The translations under genes and the position numbers were made by a program. Below the pieces are notes generated by a model. That model saw only the letters and a list, made by a program, of their open reading frames with translations, made no database searches and was not told where the DNA came from. From Monomorium pharaonis (lineage: Eukaryota; Arthropoda; Insecta; Hymenoptera; Formicidae), in assembly GCF_013373865.1 (NCBI RefSeq), contig NC_050476.1:10900001-10964000 (forward strand): a stretch of DNA of 64,000 nt. Direction: 5' to 3'. Shown here in pieces: positions 23,425 to 35,067 of this stretch; the stretch's first letter is position 1; each line of letters opens with the position of its first letter.

Positions 23425-24329
23425 GTCGTCATTGTATGACACAGTGTTACAGAATGTCGAGTTGTAGCTGGAACGCTGTTTAGCTTTATTTTACCGCCAG
23501 AAAGCAGACCAGTAATTACCAAAAGATTTGTGGTGTAAGTTAATATCTAAAAAACTTTTTTTATAAATTGAGCATTTTCTAATAAGTCTTATTAAATAAG
23601 AGATACAGTGCTTTACAATGAATTATTTTATTTGTTTAACATTTAGTTAATAATAGAAGCTGAAATAATATATGCAGTGTTTGCAAATAAATCCTTCCAT
23701 TGCTGTAATTGGAAAATTATAAATAATTATTAATTATAAAATTTATATAAATTTTTAATTATAATACAATAGAATGTAATATTTAATATTAATAGTTAAC
23801 ACGGTTAACGTGTGTGAAAGATAGTGATAATTAATAGTAAATTTATCAATATATATTAATTATTGTATTATGTACATTTGTAATTGTAATAAATAGTAAA
23901 ATAAAATACGCATTAATTATCTTCCATTATTTAGGAATTAATCTTTAATAAAATCGTATTTTTTCAATTTTTGTTTTTTATTAATAAAAAAATTTTATAA
24001 AAACACTTTGGAATTATAATTACTCGAAAATTATATTTTTCAAAAATATTTAATGCGAATAATCTAACCATTTAATTGAAATTAGAAATTTCTATTATTA
24101 CATATTTCTATCTACAGAAAAATAAGTGATACCAAATGTAAAATGTAAAATTGTTGGTATTTGTGGAGTGACGACACAGTCGAACTTAGCTTCTTAGCTG
24201 TGCACGATTGTGTCGACTTGTGTTGTAGTTGAAAAGCACTAATTCGTACACTGTGTTACATAGTGTTGCCTGTGTGTACATTGCTGGAAAGCACTCTATG
24301 ATACGTTCACGCTCTGATACCGTTATTGC
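23425..24329. other. AT-rich spacer
   Basis: No gene is seen. The part after 24200 belongs to the right arm of the large inverted repeat. Confidence 0.35.
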
Positions 24330-25098
24330 CCTTACGGAAAAAAACACTAAAAATAACACTGAAAAAAATCAAGTTGAGTATAATTTGGGACAAGGGGTAA
24401 ACACTCAATTCAGTGTAAACACTCAACTTGAGTGTTCGCTCTTTAATTTACTTTTAATTAGTGTTATTACTTTCAACTTGAATGTTCGCCATCTAATTGA
24501 GTGTTAATTTCAATGTTAATCCTAAATTTAACAATAACACTGAAATTAATACTCAATTAGATGGTAAACATCCAAGTTGAAAGTAATACTCAAATTAATA
24601 CTCAAAGCCAGCTGAACACTCTACAGTTGAATGTTTATTTTAAATATTCGTTTTATGTCCATTTCTACCAATGCAGATTAATTTTAATCTTGGTTGAACT
24701 TGCTTTTCTTGCTTTTGTTCTTATTTAACATTTTCTAGTCCAATGTTTGAGAGTGCACACTCAATATTAAGTGTATACCTTCAACCGATAGATGTTGAGT
24801 GTACATTCTCAACGTTTCAGTGTTCACACTTTATGTTGGAAGTATACACTCATTTATTGAGTGTCATATCCAAATGTTAAAAGTATACTTTCAAATATTC
24901 AATATTTAAATCCAAACTTTGGTACACTCAATCATTGGGTATACACACTCAATGTTCGAGTATAAACACTCAATCTTTAGTGCAAATACTCAAGATTTGA
25001 GCGTATACACCTAAATTTGGGAGTAAACTCCCAAAATCGAGTATTAACACTTAATTTTGAATGTAAACTCTCAAAATTAGAGTGTTTTTTCCGTAAGG
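24330..25098 (-). mobile_element. CCTTACGG-terminated element
   Basis: The ends are CCTTACGGAAAAAAACACT and AGTGTTTTTTCCGTAAGG. The body is inverted relative to the copy at 48720 and consists of CAACTTGAGTGTT and CACTCAAT words. A matching uninterrupted site exists in the opposite arm near 22195 (ACCAATATCGGTGTCAGAG), which shows insertion next to TTG. Non-coding. Confidence 0.75.
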
Positions 25099-25802
25099 TT
25101 GGTCACTATGCCTTCCCACTATTCTGCATTAGAAAGAGATAGCAATTCATATTAACGACAATTATTCTTTTCTCAGTGACGGATACTCCCACTATCATTT
25201 TTCCACTTCATAAGCAATCTATTCTAGTAAGTCTATGCTTCTCATTCATCATAAGTCTATCCTTGAGTGTGCGGCGTTGAAGGATATAAAACCGGCGCGA
25301 TCCCCATTTTTTTCGCTCCTCCTCGTCTTCACCTCACCGCGCGCTTAATAACACGTATGGCGCTTCGTGTGGGTAATCACCGCGCTGGACCCCGAAGGAC
25401 ACTATTTCTGCCGGTGCGTGTACATCCGTGTCGTGTGCAAAATGTATAATCCGTGTCGTGTGCAAAATGTACATTCGTATGATAACCCCGTACATCATTT
25501 CCTCCTTCTACTCTCTTACATATTCTATATTTTCTAGACCTTTTTTTACAATACATATATAATACAAATTTCTTCCCTCGCTTGTATGCATCTTCTCAAC
25601 CTCCCACTCCCTCAGTCGCGCTCCCTCTCCTCCTCTGGCCTCCTCTTTTTTTTCTCCTTGCTCGTTCCTCCTCTTCTTCTCCATCTGCTTCTTCCCTTGT
25701 TTCTCCTTCTTACCGCCTGTCTCTTTCTCCAATTTTTCCCTAATCTCCTGCTTACCCGCTCCTCCGCGCAATCCCCCTTCTCCTTTCCTCCTCCTGTCTC
25801 TA

Positions 25803-27373
25803 CCCAGATAGCACACGGACGTCCTTAGGACGTCCTCAGGACGTCCAGGACGGACTTCGTGGATATCCTGAGGACGTCCTGATTTTATCCCGGGACGTCC
25901 TCAGGACATCCTGAGGAATAGCAAACGAGCGCCACTTTTTAGTCCTCAGGACATCCTGAGGACAGTCCATCGAACATCCTGAGGACAGTCCATCGGATGT
26001 TCTGAGGATACCATAGGATTTCCTCAGGACATCCTCAGGAATAGCAAACAATGACCACTTTTTGTCAGATTTTTTAGATTTTTTTTTTTTAGGATTTTTG
26101 ATAAATGTATCGATTTTTTATAAGAATTGAAACGTTTCTCAGAAAAATTTAAAAAATAAAAAATTCCGATTAATTTAGAAAATTTTTTAAATATTTCTAA
26201 GTATTTTTAACAGTTTTTGAGAATTGAAAAAAAACTAACAAAAAATTAAAAGTTCAAATTATCTCTACGATAATTTTGTAAGAGGAAGAAGAGACTATAA
26301 TGTTTCAGCGACAGTTGTACCTGTTAAAGCATGTTTAATCTCTGTACCCGAGAAAACGGTCACCCATCCAAGTATCAACCATCGCCGACGATGCTTGACT
26401 TCGAAGACCATACGCTTCCTAACGCTTCGTGATGATCCATGAGTATTTCTTGTTTATGCATACATATTTGTTATAGATCATTACAGTAGATGTTGTCAGA
26501 AGGATGAAACATATATAGTTAACTTATATTTTTATAAATAAATATAAAGTTTTACAGTTTTTTTAAATCATTTTTACATATGCGCGCGAAATAGCATGTG
26601 GAATAACTTATTAAAAAAACTGTTTTTGCGCTGTTTGTATAAAATAAAATAAAAAAATTATTTAATGTCATCTTTTATAATTTTTTAGTATTGCTAATAT
26701 GCCATATTGTTTCAATAAATGTAGACATTCAATCTGACTTTGAAGTCAACATTTTTACACATTTGATTTTGCAATACATTCTAGAAATACGTACGATATT
26801 CAAAGATTTCTCACTTGCTATATTAATTTAGCCGTCTTTTTCAAAAATTACTATACGTTCAGGATGTCCCTGAATACTATTTTAAGATATCCTGAGGACT
26901 TTCGTAGGATGTCCTGAGGACTCTCTTAGGACGTCCTAAGGACTGTCTTGGGATGTCCTGAGGATTGTTTTAGAATGTCCTGAGGACTGTCTTAGGATGT
27001 TCTGAGGACTTTCAGAATATCATATTCTTAGAACATTCTGGGCTATCTAAAATGTCTGGTATTTATATTATACAGTCATTATATTTAGTTTATTTTCAGA
27101 CATTTTGTAGCTAATGAAACTCTTTATACAATATTTTAACGTTTTCAGCTAGAATACATATATCCTCAGGACATCCCAAGGATGTCCTCAAGACATGAGT
27201 AAAATTTCAATTTATATTAATACTATTACAAAATTTAACATTCTAAACTTACTTTAAAAGTCAAATTTATACATAAAATATTTACAATAATACAACTATT
27301 ATATCCTGACAAGATCCCAGAACATCCCGGGACATATTCAGGATGATCCTGAGGACGTCCTGTGCTATCTGAG
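25803..27373. mobile_element. CCCAG-family element with GGATGTCCTGAGGAC-word arms
   Basis: The ends are CCCAGATAGCACACGGACGT and ACGTCCTGTGCTATCTGAG, with TA on each side (25801-25802 and 27374-27375). Arms (25820-26060 and 26860-27370) are arrays of GGACGTCCTCAGGA and GGATGTCCTGAGGAC. The interior carries an inverted 5S-derived module and the AT-rich segment shared with other members. No transposase. Confidence 0.75.
26357..26440 (-). pseudogene. 5S rRNA-derived sequence
   Basis: On the minus strand the order is GTGATGATCC-side flank, CTTCGAAGTCAAGCATCGTC, GGCGATGGTTGATACTTGG, ATGGGTGACCG. It matches the copy at 18804 closely, with the same AACATGCTTTAACAGG flank. Confidence 0.7.
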
Positions 27374-27850
27374 TATCCTCGCTTTCTCTTGCACCTTCTT
27401 TCTCCTCTCCTCCTTCTTCTTCAGACTCGCGCTATAATAATTTCTTCCTCCGCTCGTACGCATCCTCTCAACCTTCCACTCTCTCGATTGCGCTTCCTGT
27501 CCTCCTCTGGCCTCCTGAGCTTCTTCCCTCCTCCTGGTCCTCTCCTCCTGTCTCTCCTCCCCCTTGACATCTTCTACTCCCTTTTTCTCTTTCTCCTCCT
27601 GCTCCTTCCTCTCTTTTTTTCCATCACGCATCGATGTCACGATCGCACGATCCACTTCTGCCCTCTATACCGTTCCGCGCTCTCCTGTCAAAAACGTCCA
27701 TTCTAAGCGCGTACGGCGCTTCGTGTGTGTGGGTGATCACCGCGCTGGACTCCGAGGGACACTATTTCTGCCGGTAGGTGTACATCCGTGTCGTGTGCAA
27801 AATGTGTAATCCGTGTCGTGTGCAAAATGTACATCCATATAAATGTATAT

Positions 27851-28440
27851 AAATATAACGGGAAGCTGCCTTTCCAGCTCGTAGTTGGTAATGTGAACAA
27901 GTATATTGAATAGTGCATTGTCACAAGTTTTGTTTTTTATGAACATGTAAGTATCTGTTTTTCATTTGTATTACTTTTTTACTCTTTTGTCTTTCTTTAC
28001 TTTAATATTATTGAAATTATAAAAATACATCAAATCATTACTATATATGCATATAATGCAACATAATAATATATAGAAAACAGAAACGAATGGAGCAAGA
28101 ATTAAAATATCAGTTAAGGTAAAAGGCCTGGTTACTATGTCCCGATTAGTTACTGTGCCCTTGGTTTTATTTTTGCTTTTAAAAAATTCTGCGAGTATAT
28201 ATTCAATAAAGTAAATAATTTTTGCAAAGTTTAAACTGTATTTTACACATTAAAAAGGAATTGTGTAATTTTCTCGTTATAATGATATAAAAAATTAAAT
28301 TTAAATTTTATGTTAGTCGAATCAATGGTTTTTTTACCTTTCGTTTATTGAAATATTTAAGATATTATGTGTATAAAGGATTATAAATACCTGTATGATT
28401 GAAATGTGATTGAGATATATATTTAATTTTAATATTTCAG
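27851..28440. other. Unclassified, upstream of transposase remnant
   Basis: AT-rich sequence, perhaps the 5' part of the element that carries the transposase at 28466. Terminal repeats of that element were not identified. Confidence 0.3.
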
Positions 28441-28465
28441 CATTCTTCAATTTAATTTATATAAT

Positions 28466-29345
28466 GTGATATTTTTACTTATGATAATCTTCAATGGTAT
28501 GAATTATCTGAATACTCCGATAACTTTGCAGAAAAGACAAATGAATGTAAAAATTGAACATATGCTATTGGAAATAAAAAATAATGAGCAATTTCAATTT
28601 GAAGAGGAAGAAACTTTAGATTTTCACGATGAGTTTAAAGTTCCGGAAGCAGCAAAAGTGGATTTATTAGAGGCGGATGAAGAGAAAATCTATTTTCCAG
28701 AAGAAGTGATTTGCGATTCAATTGAAGAAACAATATCAACTGACTATAAAATGCAAGCTGTGGAATACTGGAAAAACGGCAAAACAAAATCAAGATTGCT
28801 TCAAGAAGTAAGACAAAAATTTAAAAAAGTTACATTATTACAACAATTACGACGAAAAATGGGAAAACCAAATCATTCAAGGTGGTAGTAGGCTGGAAAA
28901 ATAAAAAAAATATCTCAAACACATTAGATCATTTTAATGAAGCACTTGAAAGAAAAATCATTATTTATGACATTAACAACTCGATGGGCTTCTTGAACAC
29001 AAGAAAAAGAAAATGCAGCAGGATTCAAAGCTTCAGAGAAATGGGTACAAAGATTTAAAAAAACTCATTGTGTCTAGAAAAATAACAAAATTTGTTACAA
29101 AAAGGTCTCTACTATCAAAACCTGATTTAGAAAATAAATTTGATACATTTATTATAAATGTAAAATAGTATATTAATTTATATGGTGTGGGAAATATTTA
29201 TAATTCGAATCAGAGTGGATTTCAGTTAGAATTTCATTCTGGTCGTATTTTAGCTCAAAAAAAAAATTAAAAACATAGAATCTGTAGTACAGTTTATATC
29301 AGCAACCACACATAGCTACAATTCAACCATTTCGGCTAATGGCAG
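28466..29345 (+). pseudogene. pogo/Tigger-like DDE transposase, N-terminal part (broken)
   Basis: The first 140 codons are open. They contain an acidic N-terminus and a helix-turn-helix-like stretch (YKMQAVEYWKNGKTKSRLLQ, then KVTLLQQLRRKMGKPNH). Beyond 28888 the frame is shifted and stopped several times, but recognisable pieces continue: VSRKITKFVTKRSLLSKPDL, then GVGNIYNSNQSGFQLEFHSG, which would hold the first catalytic Asp region (NSDQSG in relatives as I recall them; here N). The gene is then cut at 29345 by a 3.2-kb element and resumes at 32556. The family assignment comes from the C-terminal half. Confidence 0.6.
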
Positions 29346-30192
29346 CCTACATAGAAATTGGCATACAGTGGATGTCCATTAAACCTCCATAGATCCATGG
29401 GACGTCTATGTCCATGGTGGAAGTCAGATGGACGTCCATTAGAGGTCTAGTAAACTTCCTTAGCTCCATTGGAGGTTTACCTCCATTGCGGAAGTTAGAT
29501 AGACGTCCATTAGGGATCCAGTAAACTTCCATGGCTCCATTAAAGGTATACGCCCATGGCAGAAGTTACATAAACGACCATTGAAGATCCAGTTAAATAA
29601 ACTTTCATGGCTCCATTGGAGGTTTACCTCCATGGCAGAAGTTAAATAGACGTCCATTAAAGATCCGGTAAACTTCCATGGCTCCATTAAGGGTATACGT
29701 CCATGGCGGAAGTTACATAAACGTCCATTGAAGATCCAGCTAAATAAACTTCCATGGCTCCATTGGAGGTTTACCTCCATGGTGGAAGTTAGATAGACAT
29801 CCATTAGGGATCTATTAAACATCCATAGCTTCATTGGATGTTTTCTTCCATGGTGGAAGTTAGATCGACGTCTATTAGGGATCCACTAAATTTCTATAGC
29901 TGTATGGAACATTTACTTCCATGGTAGAAGTCAGATAGATGTCCATTAGGGATTCACTCCATTAGGGAAACTTCTTTAAGAAAGCATTTAGATATCTTGA
30001 AAATGATGTCAAAATGGTAACATTTATCAGAGACGTCTACTAAGAGAGGTCTTTGAGACATCTCATTGAAGAGTTTCATTTAAGTTTCTTGAAAATGTTA
30101 TCCTTATGACATCAGCTAAATGATATCAGCTTAATGTCTCATAAAAGATATCACAATGCTGTCCGATTTTTGAGCCGTCCATGCGCGTTGTA

Positions 30193-31622
30193 CCCAATGA
30201 GCACAATAATGTTTGAAAAATATTTGTTTTATTGATTGAGAAACATTTTTAAAAACATTTAAAAAAACATTTAAATAATGAAGTCCCCTTTTTCTAATGA
30301 AAAAATGTTTATTTTACATTAAAAAAAAATATTCTGTTATTATTTAATAAACATTTATTTAACGTTTAAACAAATTTTTTAAAAATATTTACTGAACATT
30401 TGCTTAACGTTTTAAAAGCAAAAAATTGTTTGCATTATTCAATCATTTTGATAAATTCAACGTAACCTCACCAGTCCAGCATCGCTTAATTTCTACGATA
30501 ACTTAGGGGAGAAGACTACATGTTTCAGCCAATCCACAGTCGTACCTGTTAGAACATGTTTAATTTATACGCCCGAAAAAACGGTCACCTATCCAACTGT
30601 TAGTCACCGTCGACGTCGCTTGACTTCGAAGATCGTACGCAACCTAACACTTTGTGATGATCCATGCGTACTTCATGTTTATTCATACATATTTGTTATA
30701 GATCATTTCAATAGCTGTTGTCAAAAGGATGAAACATGTATGTTAACTCATGTTTTTATAATTAAACATAAAGTTTTACAGTTTTTTACTAATTTTTACA
30801 TATGCGAAATAGCTACATGTGGAATTACTTATGAAAAGATCTCTTTTTGCTGTGTTCGTTAAAAAAATTAAGGATAAATGTCATTTTTTATAATTTTTTA
30901 GTATTGTTAATATGCCATATATTGTTTCGATAATATATATTGTCTTAATCTTCACTTTCTTTATGTTCCAATGTTTCAATTTGTGTCTCTTAGAGGTTTC
31001 ATTTATACGCTTTTAACACTCTTATTATATAGATTCACTGTTCCTTTACAATTGATTTATGCTCCATAATTAGTAACGCTTCCTAACCAGAAGTCAAATA
31101 TTAAAAAAAAAAAATTTTTTAAACTTTTTAAATGTGAAATAATTACTACATAAACATTAAATAAATGTTACGTAAATACTATTTTAAACAATTTATTAAA
31201 ATGTTAAGTTAATATTATAAAAACATCAATTAAATATTTGTCCTAAATCATTATTTTAAATAATTAATTATTGTAACATAAATATTAAATCACTATTAAA
31301 TCAATATTTTCAAAAATATTATTTTAAACGATTTTTTGAATGTAAAATAAAATTTACATAAATATTAAGTAAATATTACTTAAATAATTTTCTTAAATTA
31401 TTATTTTTTATAAAAAATTATTATTTATAAATATTAAATAAATGTCAAATAAACGTTTTATAAATATTTTTTCTAATTCATTATTTGAAATTAATAATTA
31501 ATGTAAAACAAATGTTTAATAAATATTAAATAAATATTATTTGTACAATGAACGCTAATAATGTAAAAATAATAAAAAATAAATATTTAAAAACGTTAAA
31601 AAAATATTGTGTGCTTCTTGGG
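30193..31622. mobile_element. Nested CCCAG-family element with AAACATTTAAA-word arms
   Basis: The ends are CCCAATGAGCACAATAATGT and AATATTGTGTGCTTCTTGGG, with TA on both sides. The homologous sequence at 2600-2650 reads GAGTCAACTACGACGCGC without it, so TA at 2627-2628 is the empty site. Arms repeat AAACATTT, AAATGTT and ATTAAATAAATGTT. A minus-strand 5S-derived module is inside. Confidence 0.8.
30581..30665 (-). pseudogene. 5S rRNA-derived sequence
   Basis: On the minus strand, CTTCGAAGTCAAGCGACGTC and a diverged TTGGATAGGTGACCG are separated by GACGGTGACTAACAG. It is the most diverged of the four 5S-like modules. Flanks match the copy at 26357. Confidence 0.65.
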
Positions 31623-32079
31623 TAGTTGACTCAGAAATCAGATAACATTCTGAATGAGAGATCCATTTGATATTTAAAAAAATTATCATAAAGATAATGT
31701 TTTCAAAAATAACGGTTTGTCTACAATTACTGCGCACAAAAAAATGCACAAAATCTAAATTCATCATGTACCGAACAAAAACAGGATAATAAATGTACTA
31801 TTGAATTTTTCTTAGAATATATGATTTATATAGTTAATCATCTAATTAACCATTTAAACGCTTCGAAGTATTAATGCTAAATAGATCGCAATTTCCATCA
31901 AATTATTAAGGTTATGGAAAAAGATAAATTTAATAATGAAATTAATAAGTAAATAAATTAATGCTCTTTATTTTTAATATGTTTTGCAAAATTTAATTGC
32001 TTTCATAAAAAATAATATAATTGCGTCAGTTTATAACATATAGGTATATGTAGATGATAACAAGTACCTATATAGATGA

Positions 32080-32152
32080 GTCAAATTGGCATAGCAGATA
32101 GAGTACAAGTTTCGTAATCCTAAGGTCCCAGGTTCAAAACCTACCAGCGGCA
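32080..32152 (+). pseudogene. tRNA-like sequence (repeat head)
   Basis: This 73-nt stretch has an A-box-like TGGCATAGCAGATAG, an anticodon-loop-like TTTCGTAA (CGT), and a canonical B box GGTTCAAAACC. The acceptor stem does not pair properly. The same sequence, inverted and interrupted, is at 709-1022. It looks like a tRNA-derived module inside a repeat rather than a working tRNA gene. Confidence 0.55.
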
Positions 32153-32555
32153 AGTAAGAATAAAATAAAATAATATAATTTAAATTTAATTAATTAATAA
32201 AAATTTGTCCTAAATTTAGTATGTACTGTTGATAAAAATAATTTTAAAAAAATGAAATTTTTATTTTAAATTTTTATTTCGTCAATCATCTATCGAGGCT
32301 CCATGAAGCCTCTATTAATAATCCACAAAACATCCGTTAGCCATCGAGGTTCCGTGAAGCCTCTATTAATAATCCACACAACGTCTAATAGACCTCTTTG
32401 ACGACGTCTAATGGAAATCTAATAGACGTACGCAATGCGGAACCGTGGATTTCTAATGGCTCTATATTGGATGTCTAACGGATGTCCACTGGAAGTTCAA
32501 ACTTCCATGGCAGACGTCTAATGGACGTCTATTGGAGGTTTCATTTCTATGTGGG

Positions 32556-33245
32556 AGACTATTATCACCTCTTTTTATAGTATTAGAAGAAATTACAGGA
32601 ATATTTGGTCCGAGAATACAAGAAACATTATTCAATGCGCCCAATATCTTTGTTACGGTTTCAAAATCAGGCAAATTAACATCAAATCATTTAAAAACTT
32701 GGCTAAAGGAAGTATTTTTTTCGAACGTCGGGCCACAATTATTGTTGCTAGATTCGTGGAGTGGACATTGTCCTAACATAATTTTAGAAACTAAACTAGA
32801 TTCTGCAACAGATATTGTTTACCTAACTATTCCGGCCGGTAAAACGGAAAAAACAGCCATTAGACCTATACAGATTTCGGTTGAGGAAAAATTTTATTAA
32901 ACACTTTTCTGATAATATTATGTTGTTGAATCTGGCTTTAGATCTTCATAATAGAAATAATATCTTGAAGTTATAATCATTAACACACCATCAATTCTCG
33001 TCGTCCAGATTTCAAAATGTATTTAAATATGCGTGGACTAAAAGTAGATATGTACAGAATGTAGACGATCAACAGCTGCAAACTATACCAATAGAATTTG
33101 AAACACCAGTAAACTTTTGTTTTAAAAAGAAAAGTAAAATGCAATCTTTGTAAAGGCAAAAAAGCCATAATAACTTGTTCTTGTAGTAAATCACTTTGTA
33201 TAATACATTTTTTCCATGAATATCATCTTTATGAATATGTGCCAT
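32556..33245 (+). pseudogene. pogo/Tigger-like DDE transposase, C-terminal part (broken)
   Basis: The reading frame continues from 29345 after the insertion: GRLLSPLFIVLEEITGIFGP, SKSGKLTSNHLKTWLKEVFF, then LLLLDSWSGHCPNI with the second catalytic Asp. From about 32850 the expected QPLD region with the third Asp is disrupted, and a stop occurs at 32898. Diverged remains follow to about 33245 (KYAWTKSRY, and a Cys/His-rich tail reading CSCSKSLCIIHFFHEYH). It is inactive. Confidence 0.6.
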
Positions 33246-33499
33246 AAATGGAAGACATTTATAAACAAATTCTGTATTGATTTCTTTAAAAAAGAAATCT
33301 AGAAATTATGTTTCTAGATTATTAACACTAGTAAGATTTTAGCAGTTTTACTTACCATGCAACAAACATTGATAGTCTTTTATTTCTGCCTGATAAAAAT
33401 GTTTATTTGTATAAAATTATATTTGTAACAATTATTCCAATCTCTTTTCCCTTTTCCTTTATTCTTTCTTTTATTTTTACTTTACCATATTTTTTAATT

Positions 33500-34205
33500 A
33501 ATATTTAAAACTTATTAAATTAAATTAAATTAAATTATTTTTATTATCAAAGTGTGCTGTGTGCATATAGTGTACATAATATAATTATGTAAATAATTAT
33601 TGCAGTTTATATTTTATACTTTTCTCTTGATATGATATTTTGTTATATTATATTTGTATTTTTTAATATTAAAAATATATTATGCTTTATATTAATCTAT
33701 ATTCGCATTTGTAATAATGAAAATGTACGTGCGCACATGCGTATATATGCTACTTTTGTTATATTTATGCATTTATACTTTATATCGTGTAATACGTTGG
33801 GTATTATGTAATTAAGATTAATCCGTTTTTATGTTCTAATATAAAAATATATACGCAGAAGAGGCAATTATTGAGTGTGACGCGACAAAAGAAATAACGC
33901 AACACTGTTTCTAGCACGGCGCCTGTTTTTAGCACGAGATTATCATCTCATTTTGCCAATAATTGGGAATTGTGAAACCCATATGTTATTATATATAAAT
34001 GGATTCGGCTTTTAATGCTTTTTAATTTTTGTCCTTACAAAATTTTCAAATTGTTGCAAAAAAAGGTGTGGAGGCGAGGTTAAATTAAAAATTTTTTAAA
34101 AATATGAATATACTTTTTAAAAATATGGTCGAATATTTATGTTTTACAACATATTCAAAGCGCATTAAAATCGGTGAGAGACACTTCCGTCAGTTCCCTT
34201 GTTAG
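33500..34205 (-). repeat. Dispersed repeat R1, copy d
   Basis: An inverted copy running from AGTGTGCTGTGTGCATATAG through GCTACTTTTGTTATATTTAT and GCACGGCGCC to AAAATCGGTGAGAGACACTT. It lacks the LTR present in copy a and so serves as its empty site. Confidence 0.6.
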
Positions 34206-34790
34206 TGTTTCTCAAATTTCTCCTACTATTCCAATCGTTGAAGAACTTAGCGTTCTTCAAATCTTATCTCCCCTCCATCTAATCATCGAAAAATTCGAAG
34301 GTGTTCCTCGGAACTCCCCGAGTATCCCTGTTTCCTTCACGTAATCATTTAGTAAACCCTTGGACTATTTCTGTGTTCCATGATTACCGTTCTAACTATA
34401 GAATTAAAATGAAAAATTCTTTCTGTTTCCCCCTTTCTCCGCCCACCCCACACTTGTATATCTGTAATATTATTTACATATTTATTATACGTCTTAAATA
34501 CGATTATTTTACTGTCATTACAATTTTTCAAATTACGACATATCTAAATTTTATTCCTACTTTAAAAAATGTTATTAGAATAAATATTTTGTTAATTTTC
34601 AGTAAAACTTTACCATTTATTTAAATTCTTAAACGACCTACCCTCTTTCGTCCCTAATCAAAGATTGCATCTGGTTCAGTCCCGAGTTGAAGTGATTCAA
34701 TTCGCTGACTCGAAATTTGGACCTACGAGGGCACGACTCGGAAAACAGGGTTATGACGGGCCTATCGGCACGTGATCCACGTTTTCCAGT
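34206..34790. other. Unclassified
   Basis: Mixed sequence with no recognised protein, hairpin or element ends. Confidence 0.3.
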
Positions 34791-34946
34791 CACAAAAAGT
34801 GCGTTTAACCAGAGGCACCTACCCTCTCTTAATTTACGGGGATTCTACGATTTGTTATCCCTTCTTCCCTGCCTTATCTGCTCAACTTAAAATATCCTTC
34901 CAAACAAAATAAATAAAAATTAAATCCTACAAGGCTGGACGTAACA
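34791..34946 (+). repeat. Dispersed repeat, uninterrupted copy
   Basis: From CACAAAAAGTGCGTTTAACC to GGCTGGACGTAACA this matches the split copy at 305-381 plus 2889-2967. It provides the reference for the insertion there. The end resembles an LTR 3' end. Confidence 0.5.
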
Positions 34947-35067
34947 TGAAATTTATTATATCCTTTAATGTTGTCTTTAATCATACAAAAAAAATTATTC
35001 AAAAGTCACTTTTAAATAAGTTTTAAAATGTACTAAAAGAAATAATGTGAACTGAAAGTTACCATTA

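Larger units (their letters stand above)
21830..25320. repeat. Large nested inverted repeat
   Basis: The left arm (about 21850-22250) and the right arm (about 24240-25320, with an insertion) are inverted copies. Shared blocks include TCAAGAAAGATAGATTTATG, CACTGAGAAAAGGATAACTG and ATGCAGAATAGTGGG with their complements. The interior contains a second inverted repeat (22252-23420). A hairpin sits only in the left arm and a CCTTACGG element only in the right arm. No coding sequence is recognised. Confidence 0.5.
25330..27850 (+). repeat. Two direct-repeat modules flanking a CCCAG element
   Basis: Module A (GGCGCTTCGTGTG..., GGACACTATTTCTGCCGGT, CGTGTCGTGTGCAAAATGTA twice) is at 25350-25480 and again at 27710-27845. 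Module B (pyrimidine-rich CCTCTGGCCTCCTC) is at 25560-25800 and 27430-27640. The order A-B...B-A in direct orientation suggests partial tandem duplications of an older element. The CT-rich frames on the reverse strand are low-complexity, not genes. Confidence 0.5.
29346..32555. mobile_element. CCCAG-family element splitting the transposase gene
   Basis: The ends are CCTACATAGAAAT and ATTTCTATGTGGG. Removing the element and one copy of the 2-bp AG duplication restores the transposase frame across GGC AGA CTA TTA TCA CC. Outer arms (29360-29960 and 32285-32550) are arrays of TCCATGGAAGTTTACT and GACGTCCATTAG words, inverted. The interior is homologous to the element at 382-2888 and includes a tRNA-like sequence and a nested CCCAG element. 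Non-coding. Confidence 0.75.

Noticed and set aside
25508..27655. Charged K/E/R-rich proteins on the minus strand
   Set aside because: They are CT-rich low-complexity DNA read in reverse, present in two direct repeat modules.
32080..32152. Functional tRNA-Thr(CGT) gene
   Set aside because: The B box is good but the acceptor and anticodon stems do not pair well, and a second copy is part of the same dispersed repeat.
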